DNA of 64,000 nucleotides from Tillus elongatus (GCA_964006375.1 OZ023270.1:51346120-51410119); one strand, 5' to 3'. Positions 38,490-50,350 are shown, counted from the stretch's first letter. Translations and numbers: made by a program. Notes: a model not told the origin generated them from the letters alone.

Positions 38490-38703
38490 CGTATAGCTAC
38501 ATTGCAGCCCTTATCAATTGTAAGCAAAAAATGTATATTTGATCCAAATCTCTCAGACACACAATTTTCGAGATATTTCAATTTTTGTGTGTGGATGTCG
38601 CTCAAAAATTAATTTTTCTCAAGTAATTAACTGTATTGTCTGAAAATTTTAACAACAAATAAAACAACAAATAAAAAGGTTTATAACATTTTATGATACC
38701 TGA

Positions 38704-39597
38704 CTATAATAAATGTTCAAAATGGCCACCCTCCACTTCAATACATTTTCGTATTCTGCGGAGCATACAACGTCGTACTCTGTGAAATATTTCTGGTGTA
38801 TTTCTAATTTGTTCGCATCCAAGTACAATTCTTTGCTGCAGATCATCTATATTTTCAACATTTGCTTCATAAACAATACTTTTGAGATGCCCCCATAAAT
38901 AAAAGTCTATAGGATTTAAATCAGGGGATCGAGCCGGTCCACCGCCCCCGATCCATCTGCGTCCAAAAGTATTGCTTAGGTAATTTCTGACATTTAGGGC
39001 GAAATGTGGGGAGGCTTCGTCATGCATAAACTACAGGTTATGTCTTATGTCAAGAGGTACATTTTCTAATAACCCATTTAGTTGGTTTTGCATGAATTCA
39101 AGATAAGTTGTAGCATTAAGTCTGTGAGATAAAAAAATTGGTCCTACGAATTGCACCCTACAATTCCAGCTCATACATTTAAGGAAAATTGTTGTTGATG
39201 ATGCCTTTCAAAAACTGCGTGGGGATTTTCGTCAGCCCAAATATGGCTGTAACGAAAATTGACGATCCCGTCGCGCCTAAATCCAGACTGCGAACAATAC
39301 ACAATTCAACAAGTTCTCTACATTATTATGTTGAAGAAACCATTGGCAAAATTGTAGGCGAGGTATAAAATCTCTTCCAGGCGATAGTGCCTGCACACGT
39401 TGGATGTGATATGGACGCAATTGTTGCTCGTGAAGAACTCGCCATATCGTTGCATTGGATGCTCCCAGATGATTGGCCATTTCCCTAGTACTTATTTTTG
39501 GATTTTGTTCAACTTCATCCAGAACAACCTCTCAAAATCAGGATTTCATGCACTTCGTGGTGTGCCTCGATCAGCAGTATTTATTAATGGTACCTGG

Positions 39598-39643
<46 letters not shown>

Positions 39644-39852
39644 GAAAGAGACAGATTGATGAATTAGATAATGTAAGTATGTACCTGTTTCTCGCAGATG
39701 GATGTCAATCCGTTGAAGCATCCTTCTGTCTGGAATTCTCCGATTTGGGAAGGCTTCTTCATACAGTCATTTCGTCTCATAACAGTTACCAAAAGCCCGT
39801 GAATACATAGCACGCATGTCTGTTAGTTCGTTGTTGGTAAAGACTTCCATAT
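38704..39852 (-). pseudogene. Mariner transposase, frameshifted and split by a TA array
   Basis: The N-terminus near 39852 reads MEVFTNNELTDMRAMYSRAF, followed by NRRIPDRRMLQRIDIHLRET. Then the TA array (39600-39641), the HTH piece MANHLGASNATIWRVLHEQQ and PRLQFCQWFLQHNN, an eroded middle, and the C-terminal part HDEASPHFALNVRNYLSNTF, RRWIGGGGPARSPDLNPIDF and YLWGHLK to the stop at 38704. The second Asp is in HDEASPHF and the third in PIDFYLWG. Only 37 residues separate them because about four are missing before ARSPD, compared with 41 in the sister copies. Confidence 0.85.
39600..39641. repeat. (TA)n microsatellite inside a transposase gene
   Basis: About 42 bp of TA within the N-terminal third of the transposase. 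Confidence 0.92.
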
Positions 39853-40677
39853 TTAATTAGAAAAATTACGGACAGTACAATTAATTACTTAAAAATAGTG
39901 AGTAGTCTCAAACGTAAAAGTCAAATGTAGTATATGTCACGACGAAAACGCAAAAGTCAAGTCCCGTAACGATAGAAACCACTTTGTTAAATGGTTGGTT
40001 CCAAGTTTGTTATCAGGGCTTTTTATTTTATCTTCATGATGGTGTCTTGTCAGTTCGTTTTTCTGGTAAGATTTTAATTTTTAACTAGAGAATAAGAAAA
40101 TTAAGTTTATACATACTGATAGCAATTAAAAGTTGAAAATTTTATTCCTATGATTTGTCGCAGAATTAATTTTTAAGCGACATCGACATACAAAAATTGA
40201 AATATATCGAAAATGGTGTGTCTGAGAGATTTAAATCAAGTATACATTTTTTACTTAGAATTGATAAGGGCTGCAAAGTATCTATACGGTTGGTCGATAT
40301 TACTGGGTGTCAAAAAATTATAGCCAATTGAATGCAAGCCATGTCTCACAGGTGGCGCCCTCTACCAGCAGTATTATTAACAATAACATATTTAAATTTC
40401 TTGCCCTCGAAAACCCACGCATACCAATTTTCACGTAATAATTTTAATTTGACTCGGACTTATTCGTGAAAAACTGACAAAAACAAATAACTTTGAGGAC
40501 TTTGTTTTTGATGTGGTTATTGAACAAGTTTTTTGCCTCAGAAAGAATGCGGGCATAGCCGTTTCTTGAGTCGTTAAATGCTTAACGGCTTTCTTGACTC
40601 CGATTGTTGTATTTAAAAACTAACCCATGTTTATATGAAAAGATAGTCTTATTTTTTTGTGCTGAATGTGCAACATC

Positions 40678-40680
<3 letters not shown>

Positions 40681-40740
<60 letters not shown>
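40681..40740. repeat. (TA)n microsatellite between mariner ends
   Basis: 60 bp of TA starting directly at the right end of the 36930-40680 element and ending at another mariner-like end (agggtgggtcatttag). Confidence 0.95.
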
Positions 40741-40743
<3 letters not shown>

Positions 40744-40880
40744 GGTGGGTCATTTAGAACTCCATACGCCATTTTCTTCAAAACTAAATATGATTTTTGA
40801 AAATTTTTCAAGGTGTTAGATTAGGGATGCGAAAAAAATATATTTTTATTAGTTTTTTTTTATCAGTTCCGTATAAATTT
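40741..40880 (+). repeat. Solitary mariner-type terminus
   Basis: Starts aagggtgggtcatttagaactcc right after the TA array, in the style of mariner TIR starts. No matching inverted end was found in the window, so the element is truncated or extremely decayed. Confidence 0.45.
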
Positions 40881-43240
40881 GTTACTATTCATAACTTTTA
40901 TAAAATTACCCATTTTTTAGATATTTGAGGTTAAGTTTAGCATTGCTTATAGTTTTTTTAATACAAGTACTAAACACTGCATTCCTCAGAATGTTTTACA
41001 TAATTGAATAAATAGTAGTAAACCACCACACTGGACAACCGATTTTATCGGAAATGACTAAATTTTTTTTTATTCAAATAGGACAAACTTTCATGTTTGC
41101 AGTCGGAAAGATCATACATTTTGAAGCAACTTTTTAATTACAAAATAGAACCATATGCCTAAAATTAGAGAGATAATAAAAAGATACTGTATGATGGAAG
41201 GTAAGTTCATATTAAGAGCTACGAGAAGGCTGTGAGAAATGAGGTTTCCATTATATTCACTCTTGTAGTTATAAATTCAACAAACGAGAAAGTAATTAAA
41301 AAATCTGTGGCTAATGACAATAAAGTCGTAGCCATATCACCGTTTCTCCACCACCACACCACAGATATAAATTCAATAGATAGTAGGTTTCAAAAATTCT
41401 TAAATTTTCATCTTTTAGTGTAGTTTATTGTAATTTAAGGTCTATTGAAGAAAGTTTTATAGTATGTTTTATACAAAAAGTCCGAGACATAAATTAAAAA
41501 ATCAAACAAATATTAAAAAACAATAAAAGCAGATTCTAAAAACATTTGCAAGTTTATGCGGAAACTTAAGAAATCAGGACAGTTTTCCCACTGAGCAAGG
41601 TAATATTGCATTAACATTGCAGAATCTTTTCTAAAGCAAGTGTAAGTTTGATAGATTACTTGCAGAAAGCCTCCTGCAAGTTTTTTGCAAATGGCAAATC
41701 TTCCCCCCAGTGACTTTACATATGTAAGTGTTTCTTTTGTAACGTTACTGCAAGTTAACTGTAGTGAGCTGTTACAAACTGTATACTTACAAATATTACC
41801 TTACACCAAGATTCAATTTTAAAAGGACCTAGCAAAGTTGTAAAATTTAAACTTACATTTGCAACTTATCTGCAATTGTATATATTATACATACAGTGCA
41901 AGTTTGTAATAATTCCAATTAATCTACTTTAGCTTTTTTCAAAAATGCTCGGAGTCAGATAATATTCGCAGTTACAATCTTTTCAAAAATGTATTATACA
42001 ATTTGTGTCAAATGTCATTGATAATTTTAGTAAATGACAACCTTAGCTTTTTGTTGACTATTTTTAAAGTACACATCAAGCGATACAAAACCACTAGAAT
42101 TTCAAATTTTTATTTATAAATCTTGAGTTTAAAGCACGAAAAAAAAATTGTGTAGTTAATTAATGAATAAAAATTTTAAATCCGTTGGTTTTCTACAACT
42201 TCACATGTAAGAACTTTAAAAATAGTCAACAAAAACCTAGGGTTGATTTCAAGAAATTATTGATGAAGTCATTTTTCAAATATGGTACATACCGTATACA
42301 TTTTTTAAGACTGCAACTTGAAATACTAACTAATGTGTCCAAGCATTTTTGAAAAAAAGAAACTGTATTTGATTAAATGAATTTAGTTCAAGTTACAAAC
42401 CAATACTGAATATATGTATAGGTGTATTTATACATAATATATATTTCTTGTAAAACTGTAAAAAATTACTTAAGACAATGTTAATTAGAATAAAATCTTT
42501 ATTACATAAAAAAATTAAAGACTTACAACATATTATTCATTTCTGCTGATAGATATATAGATGTTATTGATCATCAAATGTAGATGGTAAGTCACTGCCT
42601 TTATAAGTACCGACTATAGTCATTAGATAGAGATAGTTAAAAACATATAGCGAGAGTGCCCATGTTCAGGCTAAAATGCAGTTCTGGGCAAAACTCGACG
42701 ACAAAATAGATAACTTGAACTTGTGATATCGTTATTAATTGACCGATTTCAAAAATTCTTTTTTATAAATGAATACCAATTAATTGTTTTTGATATTGTT
42801 TTACTAAATAAATCTTAGTCATCTAGGTAAACGTGTGAAACACCAATAACAAAAACAAAGTCTTCTGCAGCATTACTTATTTTGGGCGGCAACAATTTTT
42901 TTAGCTTCTAAAGTATATGACAACATGTGACATAAAATCAAGTCAACATATCAAATACTATTGTGAAAAAAGAAATATCTAAAATGGTGCATTCATTTCG
43001 ATTTTACATAAAGTTTCATTAAGCAAACGTAAGAATATGGAATAGATAAATCAAGCGCAGGAAAACGGATACAACTTCAATGCAAAAATAGCCTAAATAT
43101 GGCGACAGTCTCTGAAAGTGTTCACGCATGTCTTAACTATCCCTATCGAGTAAGTATAGTACCGTCAATGTCTGTGTACCTTCAGAAACATTAAGTTAAA
43201 ATAAAGCAAAATTATGACTACAATGAATTACATATATATA
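40881..43240. other. AT-rich non-coding stretch, nothing recognised
   Basis: 2.4 kb without a convincing frame. Between 41580 and 41900 the word tgcaagt/acttgca recurs many times, possibly an old short repeat. Confidence 0.5.
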
Positions 43241-43249
43241 AAAAAACTC

Positions 43250-43870
43250 TGGACGCAGCAAGTGCGTTATGGTAGTGAATTTTCATAAAAATGTTTTTAA
43301 TAACAAATATGTGTGTTTTTTTAAGAAATAATAATCAAATTTGGTTACCAGTATAATCCATATAGTAAAAACAATGTGCCATGTTTCATCAAAATAACTT
43401 TATTGTGTGAAAATGTACAAAAATTTCCAAAAGTAAACTTAAAGTGTTCCCGAAAAAATCTGACTATTTTGAAATACAACCCCTTTATATTATTACAGGG
43501 GATGCATACATAGTTTCTTTTCCGCAAAGCGTTAGGGTACCATATATCTAAAGCCAGCTTTTTGGGTTATTCAATTTTCTACGAATTCTGTTACTACTAT
43601 CCTGATCAGTGCACTGATAACGTACCAAATCAAGGTGCATTTGAAAATTTGTCACCCGAATTTGTAATTTCCAAACGAAGTGTTTATATATTTTTAACAC
43701 AACACGTTGTATATTAACAAATATATAGCTCAATATATGTACGTTATTATACAAGATACGAGAGAAGGGGTGTCTTGAGCTACATCCTATAAAATCATTT
43801 TGACAATCACAGGGTGGCGACACAGATTTTCGAACAGCCCTTATATCATTGCATTTTTGCATTTAACAAA
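43250..43870 (+). repeat. TA-family repeat pieces (hairpin module and inner block)
   Basis: Hairpin module ctggacgcagcaagtgcgttatgg at 43253, then the ggttaccagtataa…atagtaaaaacaatgtgccatg block and aaagtgttcccgaaaaaa. At 43740-43865 there is a shortened version of the cttgagctacatcc…gcatttttgcattt segment, as at 16200-16370. Confidence 0.7.
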
Positions 43871-44165
43871 GTTAATTATATATATATATAGATTAAGTTT
43901 TCTTCTAGAAAGCCTTTGCAACTTTAATGAAATATATAATACCTACAAATTTCTTTTAAAGAGACTTACTGTACCTAGATACACCAAATTCTCATTTTCT
44001 AGCTTCATGGAAAATTGAGTTTTAGGAATTTGTCTCAAAACGAGTTAGAACACAATTTTTTTTTTAATTTTTTTGATAATACACAGATAACGACGGTAAA
44101 ACTATCGAAAAAATTCTTTAAATGAGCGTATATTAAGACCTTTAAAACCGATCTTCAATGGATCT
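43871..44165. other. AT-rich stretch, nothing recognised
   Basis: Short TA run at 43875-43891; otherwise featureless. Confidence 0.4.
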
Positions 44166-44494
44166 TTTATTTGCCTTAACGTCGGCCTTTTTCCAAGGCT
44201 ATGGCCATTCACCGACGCCAGGGAGCAGTTTCACCTGAATATCCTGGAGTAGTGATATGTTAGGGATCTCTAACGCACCCAACAGCGCATGGACATTGGA
44301 CCGACGGCTTTACGTCCCCTCCGAAGGGCGTAACGTGCAGACATTTAACTTGCTCAAATACAATCCCAGAACCTCGGTTGGTGTTAATTTATTACAGTTT
44401 GTACTGAAAAAGTGAAAGGGGAACCCTGGGAATCGAACCCAGTACCGTTCGGTTCAGAGGCACGCGTTCTTACCCCTGGATCACCGAGGCTCCA
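44166..44494 (-). repeat. tRNA-derived SINE, copy 2
   Basis: Minus-strand copy of the family at 8826-9182. The head has A box TGATCCAGGGG and B box GGTTCGATTCCC, followed by agtacaaactgtaa, gcacgttacgcccttcgg, the ggacgtaaagccgtcggtcc body and ctggcgtcggtgaatggcc. It differs from copy 1 by scattered substitutions and small indels. Confidence 0.85.
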
Positions 44495-44691
44495 ATCTTC
44501 AAGAGGCCTACTTAAATCTAACGTATTACTTTTAGTAATATGCCGTAATAATAGTGTACAATTCTTAGGAAAATTCACTACGATAACGCACTTGCTGCGT
44601 CTTGAAATTTATTATATTTCATATGTAATATCGGTAACGATTTTCTTTGTTACCTCTGTCGTCTCGTTAAATATTGCAGTACCTATGTAAG
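44495..44691. repeat. Terminal hairpin module of the TA family and unassigned sequence
   Basis: Reversed hairpin module ataacgcacttgctgcgtc at about 44583-44602; the rest was not recognised. Confidence 0.55.
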
Positions 44692-44741
44692 CTCAATAAG
44701 TACACTTGGAGAACCCAAATCACCACAACACATTTTTAAAA

Positions 44742-44785
44742 AGACCCGACGATCGTTTCACTAACCAAGTTAGCGTCATCAGAGG
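44742..44785 (-). ncRNA. Hammerhead-like motif in Penelope copy A terminus
   Basis: Minus strand: CUGAUGA, one extra C, stem II GCUAAC-UUG-GUUAGU, GAAAC, then GAUCGUC with a palindromic ACGAUCGU as possible minimal stem III. Penelope-like elements are known to carry such motifs; activity not shown. Confidence 0.5.
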
Positions 44786-45166
44786 ATGAAAAATTCTAAC
44801 TACTTTAAAAACTAACATAACCTTATATACCGGATCTTCGGTAAAGAAACGAAACCGAGAGGGGAACCAATCGCAGGCAAATTCTGAAATGTATTGTATT
44901 TTTATCGCCGGACAAGGTCTTTGAACCGTCTTTATTAACTTATCGTCTTTATTAACTTATCTAAAAGGTATCAATCTCTAATAATTTTGGGAAGGTTCAA
45001 CGACAACAAAATTAACATAGTTTCCTTTGGCGGAAATATCTGTATTTTTATGTTATCTCTAGAACGTGTTGAAACGTGGGAATTTATTTTACAAAGCAAT
45101 CGATCAAGTGACTAGTAATATGGGGTGGACAAACGTTCATACATTTTTTGTTGTAACTATATTTCG

Positions 45167-45171
<5 letters not shown>

Positions 45172-45244
<73 letters not shown>
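45172..45244. repeat. (TA)n microsatellite in Penelope copy A
   Basis: About 73 bp of TA at the same position as the array in copy B (47971-48050), just after the QLN-FES residues. Confidence 0.95.
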
Positions 45245-45246
<2 letters not shown>

Positions 45247-45433
45247 TCTCGAACGCGTTTAGCTGTCCTGGTTGTCTAACATTTTTTATTAATTTTAGAT
45301 TATCTTCATTAACGTGATGATTATTATCCCAAATATGTCGGGCGACGGATGATCTATCTGTAGTACCGTATCATACTAGGGCTAAGTGTTCTTTGAATAT
45401 AATTCTAATAGATCTTTTTGTTTGTCCGACATA

Positions 45434-47312
45434 CCGGGTGATTCTTTATAATGTCGCCCCCCTTTAACTTTGTTATTTTAAGTGTCCCAAAAAAATTGAA
45501 AGTATGATTATGTAGGTGCTAAAAAATCCTTTTTTTCTACGTGTAAAAAAATTGAAAATCGATCAGTATACAGGGAAAACCAAAAAGTTCATTTTTTTCA
45601 ATAGATCACCCTATATATAAATTTATTTTTCGATTCCTCGTAAAATTCTAAGCATAATTGATATAACATACCGTATACTTAAAATGAATTATTTTTGAAA
45701 TATACGCATTTGAAACGTTATCATCAAATATTTTATTAAACAACTGTTACAAATCAATAAGTCCTAGGATACCACGCTTTTAATTGAAAAATTGAAAACA
45801 AATAACTGGCAGTGACATTCTGTCAATATTGTTGTAGTTGTATTGTTTAGTAAGTAACAATTCCGTACTCAGACAGAGAAAGAAGAGTTATTTTCAGTTA
45901 TTATATTAAAAATAATTTAAATTGTCGCGCTGCCATTAGAAATATGATAGAAGATAATCCCGGTATGCATGTCCCAACTCGAAAAACGTTTACATCTATA
46001 TATAGGAAGTTTCAAAAAACGTCAAATTTACAAAGGAGAAAAAGAACTGCTGTGAACGTAGATAAAAATGCAGAATTGAATATTTTACTTGCTATAGAAG
46101 AGAATCCAAACAATTCCATAAGAAACATTTCAAAGACATTACGAGCAACACAAGAAATGATTCAGCGAACTTCATACAGTAAAGTCCAAAGAACGTTAAT
46201 AAAATGGAATCTAAAGCCATATAAGATTAAACCCACTACAAAGCTTACCCAAATGCAAAAAGATGATCGGGTCGCATTTTGTCAACTGATTCTAGACAGA
46301 ATAAACATAAATAACAATTTTTTTAAAACAGTTCTTTGGACTGCTGAGTCTACCTTTTCTACTAGTGGCCTGTTTAAACGAAAAAATACCAGACAATGGG
46401 CAAGAGAGAATCCATATTCTTATAGGGAATTTAAGTTCCAAGGGCGACAATCCGTGAATGTGTGGTGTGGTATCCTGGGCGATCGAGTTATCGGTCCGTA
46501 TTTTTTTGATACTGTTTTAAATGGAGGCCGCTATTTAGATTTCTTGAAAAACGAGTTCGAAGAATATTTAGAGGATTTGCCTTTAAATATATTACAAAAT
46601 ATAACTTTTCAACAGGATGGAGCAACCCCTCCAACATTCGTGCTGTGCTTAATTACCTAAATGAAAGGCTTCCTGAATGAATCGGAAGAAATGCGCCAAT
46701 TAAATGGCCTGCAAACAGCCTGATTTGACAACTACGGTTGCGTTTCTTTGGGGTTATATAAAAAACCGTGTATACGACCACTAAATTGAAAACCTCGATC
46801 ATCTTAAAGATTTGATACGGAATGAAATTATTAATTTAAATGAAAATAACCCAGCATTCATAACACATTCATTAGAGAAAATGCGAAGAACCCTTATACA
46901 ATTTGTTGAAGAAAATGGAGGCCCGGTAGAGCATCTTTATATTTAATTAGAAACTGTTTTTGTTATATTATTTATTGTTAGATTTCTTGATTTGTAACAG
47001 TTGTTTTGGTTTAATAAAATTTGTGATGATAACGTTTCAAATGCGTATATTTCAAAAACTATTCATTTTAAGTATACGGTATGTTATATAAATTATGTTT
47101 AGAATTTTACGAGGAATCGAAAAGTAAATTCATATATAGGGTGATTCATTGAAAAAATTAACTTTTTGGTTTTCCCTGTATACTGATTTTTCAATTTTTT
47201 TATACGTAGAAAAAAAGTATTTTTTAGCACCTACATAACCATACTTTTAATTTTTTTGGGACACTTAAAATAACAAAGTTAAAGGGGGGCGACATTATAA
47301 AGAATCAGCCTG
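45434..47312 (+). mobile_element. Mariner inserted in Penelope copy A
   Basis: TA duplications at 45432-45433 and 47313-47314. Ends ccgggtgattctttataatg and its near complement cattataaagaatcagcctg. Inverted repeats about 295 bp. Copy B of the Penelope element shows the uninterrupted target (cttaagTAcatcgg). Confidence 0.9.
45860..46946 (+). pseudogene. Mariner-type transposase with lost catalytic residues
   Basis: The frame is open from about 45860 (PYSDRERRVIFSYYI) to 46660; the first ATG is at 45944, so the original start is gone. The HTH region includes NSIRNISKTLRATQ. WTAESTFSTSG shows Ala in place of the first catalytic Asp, and FQQDGATPP keeps the second Asp. A frameshift follows, and the third motif reads SPDL-like residues with Val where the third Asp should be (about 46715-46745). 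The C-terminus FVEENGGPVEHLYI ends at 46946. Two of three catalytic residues are lost. Confidence 0.85.
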
Positions 47313-47314
47313 TA

Positions 47315-47436
47315 CTTAAGATTACAATCTTTACAAATTATTCCATAAATTCCGAACATTATAGCCGTGCTATCCTTGTCTTTTGGGTTATTTAGCAGGT
47401 TTTTTTAGGTATTTTTTGTCGAAAATGTTTTCCTTT
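47315..47436 (-). pseudogene. Penelope-like copy A, 5' piece (start of GIY-YIG domain)
   Basis: Minus strand: KDKDSTAIMFGIYGIICKD, then CNLKY, the start of a GIY-YIG endonuclease. It is 5'-truncated at about 47436 and continues, after the mariner, at 45433. Here the GIY triad is kept. Confidence 0.75.
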
Positions 47437-47970
47437 AAACAAAAGTAGATATACCAAAGAATTAAATTATACTAAGAATGTGGCCGAAAATGAATATACA
47501 CTGCTTCCCTAGTGGAAAATTAATCAACAAACAGAAAGCAAAGAAAATGTTGACGGAATCAGCGACGTTTAGAAGAGAGAAGTCCGAAAAAAACTTTGTT
47601 TGCTTACCATTTGAACCTCGTATCACGAGCAGTGTAGTGGGCTTTTTTTTAAAAGCCAACTTGCAGCTAAAATTTTCGACAAAAAATACCTTGAAAAACT
47701 TTCTATGTAACCCAAAAGACAAGGATATTACGGCCAAAATGTCGGAAATTTGTAAAATAAGTTGTAAAGATTGTAATCTTAAGTACATCGGACAAACAAA
47801 AAGATCTATTGAAATTAGATTCAAAAAATACTTAGCCCTCTTACGATACGGTACTACAGATAGATCATCCGTCGCCCGACATATTTGGGATAATAATCAT
47901 CACGTTAATGAAGATAATCTAAAATTAATAAAAAATGCTAGACAACCAGGACAGCTAAACGTGTTCGAGA

Positions 47971-48050
<80 letters not shown>
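47971..48050. repeat. (TA)n microsatellite in Penelope copy B
   Basis: About 80 bp of TA; because TATATA reads Tyr-Ile, the frame stays open through it. Confidence 0.95.
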
Positions 48051-48410
48051 CGAAATCTAGTTACAACAAAAATGTATGAACGTTTGTCCACCCCCGATTA
48101 TTAGTCACCTGATTGATTTGTAAAATAAATTCCCACGTTTCAACACGTCCTAGAGATAACATAAGAATACAGATATTTTCGCCAAAGGAAACTATGTTAA
48201 TTTAGTTGTCGTTTAGTTCCCAAAATTATTAGAGATTGACACGTTTTAGATAAGATAATAAAGACAGTTCAAAGACCTCGTCCGGCGATAAAAATACAAT
48301 ACACTGCAGAATTTTCCTGCGACTAGTTCCCCTCTTGGTTTCGTTTCTTTACCTAAGATACGGTATGTAAGGTGATGATAGTTTTTAAAGTAGTTAGAAT
48401 TTTTCATTCT

Positions 48411-48452
48411 CTGATGACGCTAACTTGGTCAGTGTGAAATGATCGTCAGGTC
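48411..48452 (+). ncRNA. Hammerhead-like motif in Penelope copy B terminus
   Basis: CUGAUGA, extra C, stem II GCUAAC/GUCAGU, then UGUGAAAUGAUCGUCAGGUC. An inserted UG before GAAA and a U for C after it weaken the core relative to copy A. Confidence 0.4.
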
Positions 48453-48520
48453 TTTTTTTAAATGTGTTGTGGTGATTTGGGTTCTCCAGGTGTGCTTATA
48501 AGTGTTCATCACAGGTTCCA

Positions 48521-48758
48521 ATCTTCACTTAGGGAAGCTCAATAGTTTTTTTTTAATAATTTTTAATTAATCAGAGTAGGTATTTGCGCTTTGTTAATTA
48601 GTACCTACGTTATATTTTAATTTTATGTAAGCCTACACTAATAATTGATTTATTATCGTTGTCAATTTCTGGTACTGAATTTCTCATTACTTGTGACAGG
48701 GTAACTTTATAGCTTTTACCAATATTTCCATTGTTATTTTGAATGTAATAGTATCCCT

Positions 48759-48760
<2 letters not shown>
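48521..48760. other. AT-rich stretch, nothing recognised
   Basis: No frame or repeat recognised. Confidence 0.4.

Positions 48761-48762
<2 letters not shown>

Positions 48763-48831
<69 letters not shown>
48763..48831. repeat. (TA)n microsatellite
   Basis: About 68 bp of TA with no recognised element at either side. Confidence 0.95.
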
Positions 48832-48832
<1 letters not shown>

Positions 48833-48889
48833 TTGAAAAATGTATCTAAAAAAAGTATGATTTCTTATTAGCTACCTATTTACTTTTAG

Positions 48890-48925
48890 CGATTTTTTTT
48901 TTAATTCGCTAATGAGGATATCTGT

Positions 48926-49012
<87 letters not shown>

Positions 49013-49570
49013 ACCGATAACTCAAAAAATAATGGACCGATCTTGATCAAATTTGGTGAGTACATTCCTTTCGCAAGTGGCTTGGATAAATTCGTTAGTC
49101 AGGAAAATCGTACCAGGTTTTCCCGGAAAATTTTGTTTTTCCTTTAAAAAAATGCATATCTCCGTAAATTACAAAGTAAGGGCAACCAATTTAGTACGCG
49201 TATTTGTATTATAAAGAGGGAACTCTGTACCAAAATTGAGCTCTCTAGCTTCAAAAACAAAGAAGTTATGGGCAGTTCAAGAAACAAATTTTGCAGTTTT
49301 CCTCAAAACGTCAAACTCGCAATTTTAAACGACAAAATTGGCAATGTTTAGGCAAAGAACGTGAAACAAATACCGATTGTGAAAAGGAAATGTTGCAAGA
49401 AGAGTGTTCTGCTTACCCTCAAGTTTCAGATTCAACCGTCATTGCCTTTGATTTTACCAAAATATTTACAGAATATTCATTTCAAATAGACCCTTTCTCT
49501 GATGCTTTGACTGTAGTTTAATCTGGACGCAGTAAGTGCGTTTTGGTAGCGAATTTTAGGTAAATTTGCA
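48890..49570 (+). repeat. TA-bearing interspersed repeat copy
   Basis: TA array 48931-49008, then accgataactcaaaaaataatgg, gaaaatcgtaccaggttttcc, cctcaaaacgtcaaactcgc, gcaagaagagtgttctgc, the gaccctttctctgatgcttt segment and the hairpin module ctggacgcagtaagtgcgtt at about 49522. The order matches 28495-29560 with the middle shortened. Confidence 0.75.
48931..49008. repeat. (TA)n microsatellite
   Basis: About 78 bp of TA in the standard place of the family. Confidence 0.95.
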
Positions 49571-49571
49571 G

Positions 49572-50350
49572 TTTAGCTCCCGAACGCTTTTCAAAAAACT
49601 GTTTTCAGAAACCTACCTAGACCCCCCCCTGGATCCACAAACATTAAGAAACAATTCTTGTTCACACCCCCAAAAGAAGTTACGGGGCCAGGAGTGAGTA
49701 GCGGTGCTGGGCGGGGTAGGTAGTAAAAAGAAAATATGAGCAGAAAATGCAAATAAAACGAGCTTAAAAACTGTCTTTTTCACATCTTGAAGCCATATCC
49801 CCCTTAAACCCTGCCTACCCCGCACAGCAACCCTATACCCCCCCCCCAGGTGCCGTAACTTCCTTGGCGGGTAGGAACAAGACATTTTTCTTGTGGTTTA
49901 TGCAGCGAGGGTAGTTGTATGCACGTGATGGGAGAGGAAAATCCCCACGACGAAGCAGCTACCCCCAACCTCCACCGCCCCTGCCGCAAGTCGATCGGGG
50001 GGGTCTGCTGTGTCGTAGGCATTTTCTTTCACCCTCGTTGCATAAACCACAAGAAAAACTTCTTGTTCATACCCCCCAAGGAAGTTACGTGACCTGAGGC
50101 AAATAGAGTTGCTGTTTGGGGTAGGCAGGATTTAATGGGGATATGGCTTCAAATAGGCAGCTTTTAAGCAGTTTTCTTCGCATTTTCTGCTCATTTTTCC
50201 TTTTTACTACCTATCCCGCCCAGCACCCCAATTCACTCCCAGTCCCGTGACTTCCTTGGGGAGTGTGAACAAGATTTTGTTCTTGTGGTTTGTGCATCCA
50301 GGTGGGGTCCTAGTAATGTTTCTGAAAACAATTTTTTGAAAAGCGTTCGG
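49572..50350. mobile_element. GC-rich foldback element (~770 bp palindrome)
   Basis: The left part (agctcccgaacgcttttcaaa, gaaacctacctagacccc, aacaattcttgttcac, cagcgaggg) returns as reverse complement in the right part, with dyad centre near 49960. Much richer in G/C (runs of C and G of 7-9) than its surroundings. No coding capacity; open frames in it are proline-rich by composition. It sits inside the TA-family sequence. Confidence 0.75.

Larger units (their letters stand above)
36930..40680 (-). mobile_element. Mariner with a nested P-like insertion
   Basis: Left end ta-caggtgcacattcagcac, right end gtgctgaatgtgcaacatcctg-ta. The inverted repeats cover about 36930-37222 plus 38491-38650 on the left and about 40140-40680 on the right. 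The left repeat is split by the 1259 bp insertion 37231-38489, and the right one carries about 100 bp of extra sequence. The transposase is on the minus strand. Confidence 0.85.
44692..45433 (-). pseudogene. Penelope-like element copy A, 3' part (GIY-YIG end and terminus)
   Basis: On the minus strand this continues the endonuclease reading from 47315: GQTKRSI-like, then SSVARHIWDNNHHVNEDNLK, then a TA array (45172-45244) and VTT/KMYERLST-like residues, followed by a non-coding tail with the hammerhead-like terminus (44742-44785). It is interrupted upstream by the mariner at 45434-47312. Confidence 0.75.
47437..48520 (+). pseudogene. Penelope-like element copy B, 3' part with GIY-YIG endonuclease
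   Basis: Frame 47478-48104 reads VCLPFEPRITSSVVGFFLKA and LQLKFSTKNTLKNF (end of the RT connection), then ISCKDCNLKYIGQTKRSIEI (YIG motif), SSVARHIWDNNHHVNEDNLK, a (YI)n stretch from the TA array, and TTKMYERLST. GIY is degraded to EIC here. Penelope-like elements pair a telomerase-like RT with this endonuclease; the RT itself is missing. The non-coding 3' tail ends in the hammerhead-like terminus. Copies A and B lie head to head, joined at about 47436. Confidence 0.8.

Noticed and set aside
41232..41423. Small frame at 41232-41423 as a host exon
   Set aside because: No splice signals or motif, and composition equals the surrounding non-coding DNA.
49613..50097. Proline-rich proteins in the GC-rich palindrome
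   Set aside because: Frames exist on both strands because of C/G runs and mirror each other; no start context or domain.
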